The position numbers were made by a program, and so were the translations under genes. Positions 57,521 to 64,000 of a stretch of DNA of 64,000 nt are shown one piece after another. A model generated the notes under the pieces. The model was not told the DNA's origin and ran no database searches. It worked only from the letters and a program-made list of their open reading frames with translations. Location of the stretch: contig JAESUZ010000771.1 in assembly GCA_017311185.1 (NCBI GenBank), positions 1,310,001-1,374,000 of the forward strand. Reading direction: 5' to 3'. The stretch's first letter is position 1; the number at the start of each line of letters is the position of its first letter. The DNA comes from Proteles cristata cristata (Eukaryota > Chordata > Mammalia > Carnivora > Hyaenidae).

Positions 57521-58298
57521 CCCAATCGTAACCTGAGTATTATGCCCTCCCCTAGTGCCGAGAGGAAAAATATACTTGCAACATGGCATTAGCTGAGAAC
57601 TACTAGAAGTGTCTGAGGGTGAGGTTCTCCCATAACAACACTGTGCAGATAATTTAGAATCAGTCTTAATTTCAAAATGTTTCAGCAAACGCGGGTCCTA
57701 CTTATCCTACATTTGGTTTAAGAATTCTTGGTTGGCTGAAACCACCTTTAACACATCAAATGAAGAAGCTGTGAAAACCCAAAATAGAAAAAGGCCACTC
57801 AGGACCTCATAAAAGTTAAAGTTTAGAATACATTTTTTCACCGCCTTAAAAATACTTTACTTCAATAACACCTTGTGGTGAGAATGGACTCTGGCGACAA
57901 GGGCAGGCTCAGGAAGGTTTTGAGCTGTTATTCTGGAAAGTGAGTTTATGTGGGACCAAACACCTAGGAAGTTCACTTCCTCTGGCTTTCACAAAATAAG
58001 GTCAACTGTCCCCATTTTTATAAATATGAGGCCAATCTCTGACTAGAGCCCAATTCACTGCCCAGACAATTTAAAAACTTGATCTGAAGAAAGCACCCAC
58101 GAGGGAATTTTTGCCTTTGGAGTCGTCAATGCTTCTCCTCAACCGTGGGATCCCATCCCCGGTTGTATTGATTGTGTCTATTATTTATTTTTTTATTCTT
58201 TGGACTTCACTGTGTTGAGCTAAACCCAGAATCCAGTTCACTTTCTTGAGTGAGAACAATCTGTGCCTCCTCTAGCTCAAATTAAAAGTTGATATGTG

Positions 58299-58515
58299 TG
58301 GGCACCTGGGTGGCTCAGTCAGTTAAGCGTTTGACTTCAGCTCAGGTCATGATCTTGCGGTCTGTGAGTTCAAGCCCCCCATCGGGCTCTGTGCTGACAG
58401 CTCGGAGCCTGGAGCCTGTTTCAGATTCTGTGTTTCCCTCGCTCTCTGCCCCTTCCCCACTCACACTCTGTTTCTCTCTGTTTCTCAAAAAAGAATGTTA
58501 AACTTTCTTTTTAAA
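58299..58515 (+). mobile_element. CAN-SINE (felid type)
   Basis: Starts GTGGGCACCTGGGTGGCTCA, with the full felid body and A-rich tail. Confidence 0.92.
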
Positions 58516-60782
58516 AAGCCGGTTGGTTTATTAATTCTATGCCAGCTCTTTCACAAGTCATGAAAATCCAGAATTCTCAGATGATTATTGGACATAAGGA
58601 ACAGATAGGCTTTAAAAAGCAATTCTGCCACAGGTCACTGCTATAATTTTTGCCCTACAGTGGTAAGAATTATATCAAATTATCTGCAACTTTTATTGAC
58701 CTTTCCTTAGTCTGGGCCATGGACAAATTGATTGGGTACTGCTATTCTACTTCATGGGCCAGAACGGGGAGTGGAGAGGGGGAAGAACAGTTTTCCTGAG
58801 AGCTGATCCAGGCTGAATTCCAACACCAGTACTTTTCCACTCATTAAAAAAAAAAAATTGATACTATCTTTGGATGGGCTGGTTGCAGAGCCCCTTGCTA
58901 TTAAAAAAAAAAAAAAAAAAAAGGAAGGAAGGAAGATATTCTTTCTTACTCTGATGATAGGGCTTTATATTCCTGGACAAAGAATGGTTTGTATATACAA
59001 CAGACCCTGTTAGCCAATTATGGAAAGAAAGAAAGGCTACAAGATCAAAACCTCAAAGACTGGTTTTGGGTAGGTATTCCCCACATAGGTATTCCCATGT
59101 TTTTCCCAACTTCACAAATAAGGAGACAACCACATAGTCCAAATTTTGACTCCCCAAAATTGCTTGTACAGAAACTCTTTGTGGTTACTGCAAGTTCCTT
59201 TTCTGCTGTGAAGGGGGAACTGATGTAGAAAGTGGCCCACAGGCTGTCTTACTAAACTTTGGTGAGCTGTTAAAACAAAACAAGAACAGTTTGAAAGTTG
59301 AGAGCCTCGGATCTTACTCGGCCACCAATAAAGATTGGCAGCTGCACCCCCAAGCACTTGCCAAAGATTACAATTCCAAGTTCGCTGTCATTAAATATTT
59401 ATTAAAATGTCACTGAAAAGGAACTTGGAGTTGTTTAAAATTCGTGCAGTCCACCATCTAGGTTAAGCTAGGTTAGCAGACAGCTAGTTGTTGGGGCTGC
59501 TCTGTATATACTGCCTCAATGCCTGCGCTGAGTTCCAGCAGAATTCCTTTTTACTCTATATTGTGCTTTACTACATATTGTACCTACTACATATTAGATA
59601 TATAATATGCACATATTTTACTATATATTGTGCCATTTTTTACATGGCAAAACAGAACCCTCTATGTTTTGCTTGGGGTTCATCCATAATGGGAATGTAA
59701 GCAATTGTGGATTACATTTTTTGCTCTATTACTGGATCCACGTTGTTGCATCCTTGTATTCTATATTCACTTGCCCCCGTGTTCAACTGATTTATGTTCT
59801 AATATTTTACATATCCTGGAAAACCTTTCTGCTAGGTCTCCAGAGTCTGGGGACTTGACACTTGGTAGGCATATGGCAAATATTTGTTGAAAGAGTTAAA
59901 GGCGGAGTACAAATAAATTATAATTATAAAAAGTATGAGTTAAATGATAAAAGTAGAGCATAAATAAAGTGAAAACATTCAGCTCTCCCTTGCTTGGGTT
60001 CCCTCCACACTCATATGTGAAGTTGTTGCCTGTCCTGTGTATACTCATCAATTAGAACAATTTGCTCTTGTGCTGTTTCATGGGAGTATGGCTCCTTCAT
60101 CTCCATTATTTGCTCCTTAAAGACAGAGAGCACAGCATTTACTTCTGTGTACTTTGAAAAGTGCTCTGCCCAAAATAAGAGCTCACTAAATGCAAATTAA
60201 ATGAACAGAAGACCCCAGGCCTGGATGTGTGACACACCTTTTTGGGAGTGAAGGGGTCTGGTGTATTATCCAAAGCCTGTAGAACTTGGTGTTCCCAGTT
60301 CTGTCTTCTTAGTTTGCTTACCTGAGGTCATACTGCCCACAGTGGCGAAGGTAGGCCCTCACTTTTTCTCCTAGGCACCTGCTGCAGACATCTGTTGCCT
60401 TTGCTTGCCCACCATCCACTCCTCTTTCTACTCTTAATACCATCGTGATTTTTCTTTGGAGGATGAATTCCCTCCCACTATCAGTGCAGGTGGTTCAGAT
60501 GGTGTATAGGCACATAGCCCAGGACTGGCCAATTAGAACATTCTATCCCCCTGGCCATGGTGATTGGTCCTAGATGAAGTCATGACCAAACTCATGACCC
60601 AACAATTGAATTTCAGGACTTTTTTGGGGAATTTTTGGACAAAGAAGTTTTCTTCTTCTTGTTGGACTACTAAAACAATAGTATATAAACTTATAGCCAT
60701 CAAAGCTACCATATTGGAAAAACTTAATTAAAGAACAAACACTGCATATATAGGAGCCAAGAGAGGAATACAAAATGAGTCT

Positions 60783-60895
60783 TGGAGCACTTGCTTGGCT
60801 CATTTGGTGGAGCATGTGACTCTTAATCTCAGGGTTGTGACTTAGAGTCCCATGTTGGGTATAGAGATTACTTAAAAAATAAAATCTTTAAAACA
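60783..60895 (+). mobile_element. Short older CAN-SINE
   Basis: tRNA-like half: TTGGCTCATTTGGTGGAGCA, GACTCTTAATCTCAGGGTTG and TAGAGATTACTTAAAAAATA. Confidence 0.87.
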
Positions 60896-61107
60896 GGGGT
60901 ACGTGGGTGGCTCAGTTAAGTGACCAATTCTTAATTTCGGCTCAGGTCATGATCTCACTGTTCATGAGATCAAGTCCTGTGTCAGGATCTGTGCTGACAG
61001 CCTGCTTGGGATTTTCTCTCCTGGGACTTTCTCTCTCCCTCTCTCTCTGCCCCTCCCCTGCTTATGCTGTCTGCCTCTCTCTCTCAAATAAATAAACATT
61101 TAAAGAA
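60896..61107 (+). mobile_element. CAN-SINE
   Basis: Begins GGGGTACGTGGGTGGCTCAG. The body is shortened at the AGCCTGCTT segment. It directly follows the preceding SINE tail. Confidence 0.9.
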
Positions 61108-61117
61108 GATAAAATCT

Positions 61118-61340
61118 GGGGGACCTAGGTAGCTCAGTCGATTAAGCATTTGACTTTGGCTCAGGTCATGATCTCATGGCTCATGAGTTCGAGCCTCACG
61201 TTGAGCTCCAGCTCAGAGCCTGGAGCCTGCTTCAGATTCTATGTCTCTGTCTCTCTCTCTGCCCCTCCCCTGCATGTACTCTGTCTCTTCCTCTCTCTCA
61301 AAAATAATCATTAAAATTTTTAAAAAATAAAAGATAAAAT
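61118..61340 (+). mobile_element. CAN-SINE
   Basis: Begins GGGGGACCTAGGTAGCTCAG, ends in A-rich sequence. Inserted in the tail region of its neighbour; AAAATCTTTAAAACA-like tail text recurs at about 61330. Confidence 0.9.
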
Positions 61341-61614
61341 CTTTAAAACAAAACAAAAAACCCCAAATCTTGATGACAGTGAGCACTGGATCCAGCTGTG
61401 CCTGAACACCAGTTTGAATTGAGTTTCTGCCAGTGCAATGAAAATAGTTCAAACTAACACAGGATTCCATTCTCATTATATGGGCTCTTCCTAGGCCACA
61501 CTTAAGTTCCAAAGGCCATAATCTTGTGCTTACAGAACAACACTAAGACTGGGAACTAAAATATTTGCACAAACTTATCCTGAGTCTACTATGGCTCAAT
61601 TAAGAAAAATATAA

Positions 61615-61735
61615 GGGGCGCCTGGGTGGCTCAATTGGTTGAGTGGCTAGCTCTTAATCTCAGCTCAGGTTGTGTTCTCAGCGTTTGTAAGTTCAGGCCC
61701 TGCATTGGGCACTGTGCTGTACATGAAGCCTACTT
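61615..61735 (+). mobile_element. Truncated CAN-SINE
   Basis: Head GGGGCGCCTGGGTGGCTCAA, stopping after CATGAAGCCTACTT without the CT-rich part. 11-base target duplication GAAAAATATAA at 61604-61614 and 61736-61746. Confidence 0.9.
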
Positions 61736-63049
61736 GAAAAATATAAGAATTTAAAACTCCAAAGCCGTGGGAGACGTATAGAACATTAGGCTGAGTGAGA
61801 GAAGTTCTAGACACAGATGTTCAAGCATGGCAAGCAGAGCTGTTAAGAGCTTAAGAGCTGTTCAAGGTGGCAAAGTCACCAGTGCTGTTTTGAAGGCAAG
61901 GTGAGGTAAAGAGAGGAGCCTGCCCAGAATCAGGAAATAACCACAGGGAATGGCTGAGGAATATCTAAGAATAGTGTTACTTCCTTTAGTCTAGGTGATG
62001 TTTCCACCTCTTTCACCCACTAATAACCCATTACTATTTCTCCAACACAAGTAACAACCTACGTTCTCACTCAGGCCCAGGAAAGAGACAGAAATAACTC
62101 TTTGGCCATTGCAGAAGTTCTTTTTTTGGAGGAGAGTGAGATGGGGAAAAGTAATCCTTCCCTAGGAACTGATCACAGAGACCTGCTGAGCCCGGATGGA
62201 TACAGAGGACTTCTATAGGTCAAAAGCCTAGTTCTCTCTTCTTTAGGTCAGTTCTTTCTCAGCTTTCCACCCTCCAGGTTTTGTCCAAAGATCTCTGCTA
62301 GCTCTTACAGGCAAGGTTTATGTTGAATCGGTTCCAGTAGTGAGGTCATCCTAATGGAAGGTTTCCATATATGACATGTCTCTGCCGCTGCGCCCAGGAG
62401 CATTCCCAAGGCCCTTTCACTGATGCTGTCCAAGAATAAGATCTTGGCCAAATTCCCACATTGAAGGGGCAGTGGAGCTTTGGTTTCTGAAAATAGCAGG
62501 CATTGTCCTTTTTGTCCAATTATAAAAGCAATATTGTTCTCCATAGAATATTTGGAAAATTCAAGAAAAGGATAGAAAGGGGAAAAAAAAGAATAATCAC
62601 TCCGTAAGTCCCTCATCTGCAGATAACATTAATATTTTGGTGTGCTTCTTTCTCATTGTTTTATGAATACGTGCATCTATGTATATTTTAGGAAGGCAGT
62701 ATTGCATTGTGGTGAAGAGTGTGGGTTTGGAAGTCTGACACCACTCATTTAGAGTTCTGTGGTCTTTGGCAACTTATCTCTTTAAATCTTAACTCCTTCA
62801 ACAATAAAGTTTGTTAATTTTTAAATTAGTCCACCACCAGTAAGATAATTACTTTAACTTACAGGTTTACAATAAGTTATCTAGTAATAAAATTTCCCCC
62901 AACATTCTCCTTTCAGTTTTTAAAAATGGTTATTTCACCTTTTCCAAATTAGTTTTAGAATAATATTTCCAAGTTAAAAAAATGAGATTTTTTTTTATAG
63001 ACTTGCATTTTAAATTTATGGATCAATTAAAAAAGAATGAACATCTTTA

Positions 63050-63240
63050 AAGCACTAAGTCTTCCCTTCATGGAATATAGCATATCTGCCTTTCCATGTA
63101 TTTTCTTCACGTCCTTCTGTAAAGCTTCGTAGTCTTCTTCCTGTATGTCTTGCACATTTCCTGTTAATTTTGTTCCAAGGTATTTTATAGTTTTGGTTGC
63201 TAGGACAAATGAGATTTCTTTCTCTAGATCACAACTGGTT
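63050..63240. mobile_element. L1 fragment
   Basis: Old L1 text: CCTTTCCATGTATTTTCTTC, then TTTTGTTCCAAGGTATTTTA and GGTTGCTAGGACAAATGAG. Confidence 0.6.
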
Positions 63241-63941
63241 GCTTCTTGAGCTCGGAAAGCTATTTTAGAAAGTTTATGTATGTGTTTCAGTGGACAGCTG
63301 CTGCTCCCTATTAAGTCTAACCATTTTGCAGGGTTGATTATCTCTAGGTTTCTAGGTAGATAGTTAGTTTGCAGCTAAAAACTGTGTCTCCTTTCCAGTA
63401 GTAAATTCTTTATCCTGCTTCATTACATTGGCTAGATTATCCTTGCAGGATACTATGAGAGAATAGGGGTTAGAATGGGTCTGTCTTACCGCTGACAACA
63501 TTATTTCTTTATTAAGAAAGGTGCATGCTGGGTGTGTTGAATCACTATTGTACACAATATTGTACACCTGCAACTAATGTAACACTGTATGTTAACTATG
63601 TTGGACTTTTAAAAATAAAGGAATGATGCTGGATGTTCTTTCAGATTTATGTTAATAAAGCTTCTTTTTTCCCCTAATTTATTAGGGGAGTTTCAAAAAT
63701 AGAGAACAATATTGATTTTCATCTTCAGATACTTTATTATCCATGAGAGACTCTTAAGTCTGTTTTTTTTTTCCTTTGACCTACTTCTGTGAAATATGAT
63801 ATTAGTGGATTTCATTTATGGGGCCATCATTACCTCCTCAACAAACTCACCAAATGCATCAGGGCTCTGGAGCTGGGTAGATCTGGGATGCCATCCTAGC
63901 CTACCTCTTACTAACTGAGCAAAGTACTGGGTTCTAAGCTC

Positions 63942-64000
63942 TTTTTTTTTTCCCCCTTTGAAAGAACAAGTGAGAGAGCATGCATGAGCATAAGAGAGGC
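63942..64000 (-). mobile_element. Possible CAN-SINE cut by the window edge
   Basis: A T-rich run followed by GAGAGAGCATGCATGAGCA and AGAGAGGC, resembling the tail and linker of a reverse SINE. The diagnostic head is outside. Confidence 0.45.

Larger units (their letters stand above)
60370..61465. repeat. LTR-like ancient repeat split by three SINEs
   Basis: Left part (about 60370-60780) has GGACTGGCCAATTAGAACAT and ATGGTGATTGGTCCTAGATG. Right part (about 61365-61465) has GGATCCAGCTGTGCCTGAAC and TTGAATTGAGTTTCTGCC. Both belong to one consensus I recognise as LTR-like but cannot name. Confidence 0.6.
44589..64000. other. Intergenic region upstream of ACTG2
   Basis: 19.4 kb with no supported gene. 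Contents: L2- and MER5A-like pieces (about 45050-45660); old L1 blocks at about 46720-47480, 48200-50600, 51030-51920, 52500-52780, 53220-53510, 55390-55980 and 63050-63240; many CAN-SINEs; a GC-rich unassigned stretch at 55990-56720; a MIR at 57310-57520. STAMBP, the gene expected further upstream, was not recognised. I see nothing I can name at 57800-58290 or 58520-60050. Confidence 0.6.

Noticed and set aside
57000..64000. 3' end of STAMBP
   Set aside because: The human gap predicts it near the right edge, but no STAMBP C-terminal reading was seen on the minus strand.

Overview
This is a mammalian nuclear genome window, almost certainly from a cat-family carnivore. The strongest lineage marker is the roughly thirty tRNA-Lys-derived CAN-SINE copies whose body carries the felid-type sequence (GTGCTGACAGCTCAGAGCC followed by a CT-rich linker and an A-rich tail). 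The genes have long introns with GT..AG splice sites, and there is no sign of prokaryotic gene organisation.

Two protein genes are supported, both on the minus strand and in tandem. ACTG2 (gamma-enteric smooth-muscle actin) is complete: a predicted non-coding exon 1 at about 44253-44297, then eight coding exons between 36743 and 22758. These join in phase to 376 codons with every splice site intact. The N-terminus MCEEETTAL separates it from ACTA2. Its proximal promoter has two perfect CArG boxes (44360-44369 and 44397-44406), an adjoining E-box and a TATA-like element. About 5.7 kb downstream lies the 5' part of DGUOK (mitochondrial deoxyguanosine kinase): exon 1 (16810-16951) in a CpG-rich promoter with a full CRE, and exon 2 (5660-5772) with the P-loop. 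The remaining DGUOK exons lie beyond the left edge. From memory this order and orientation match human 2p13.1; STAMBP, the expected next gene upstream of ACTG2, is not visible.

Layout by rising coordinate: 1-5659 DGUOK intron 2, mostly an old L1 broken by SINEs; 5660-5772 DGUOK exon 2; 5773-16809 DGUOK intron 1, rich in L2-like sequence with a three-SINE nest at 13958-14645; 16810-17210 DGUOK exon 1 and CpG promoter; 17211-22674 intergenic, with L1, MIR, a (TG)n tract and a homopurine tract; 22675-44297 ACTG2; 44298-44410 ACTG2 promoter; 44411-64000 upstream intergenic DNA built largely of L1, L2, MER, MIR and CAN-SINE insertions.

The two genes have no evident functional link: one encodes a contractile actin of visceral smooth muscle, the other a housekeeping enzyme of the mitochondrial purine deoxynucleoside salvage pathway. 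I found no undescribed system. The points worth a second look are regulatory and structural: CArG boxes including one inside an LTR remnant, inverted SINE pairs around an exon, a SINE target site used twice, a divergent SINE subfamily, a CR1/L3 fossil, and non-B-DNA tracts. Repeat families are named from remembered consensus sequences, so their boundaries are approximate.
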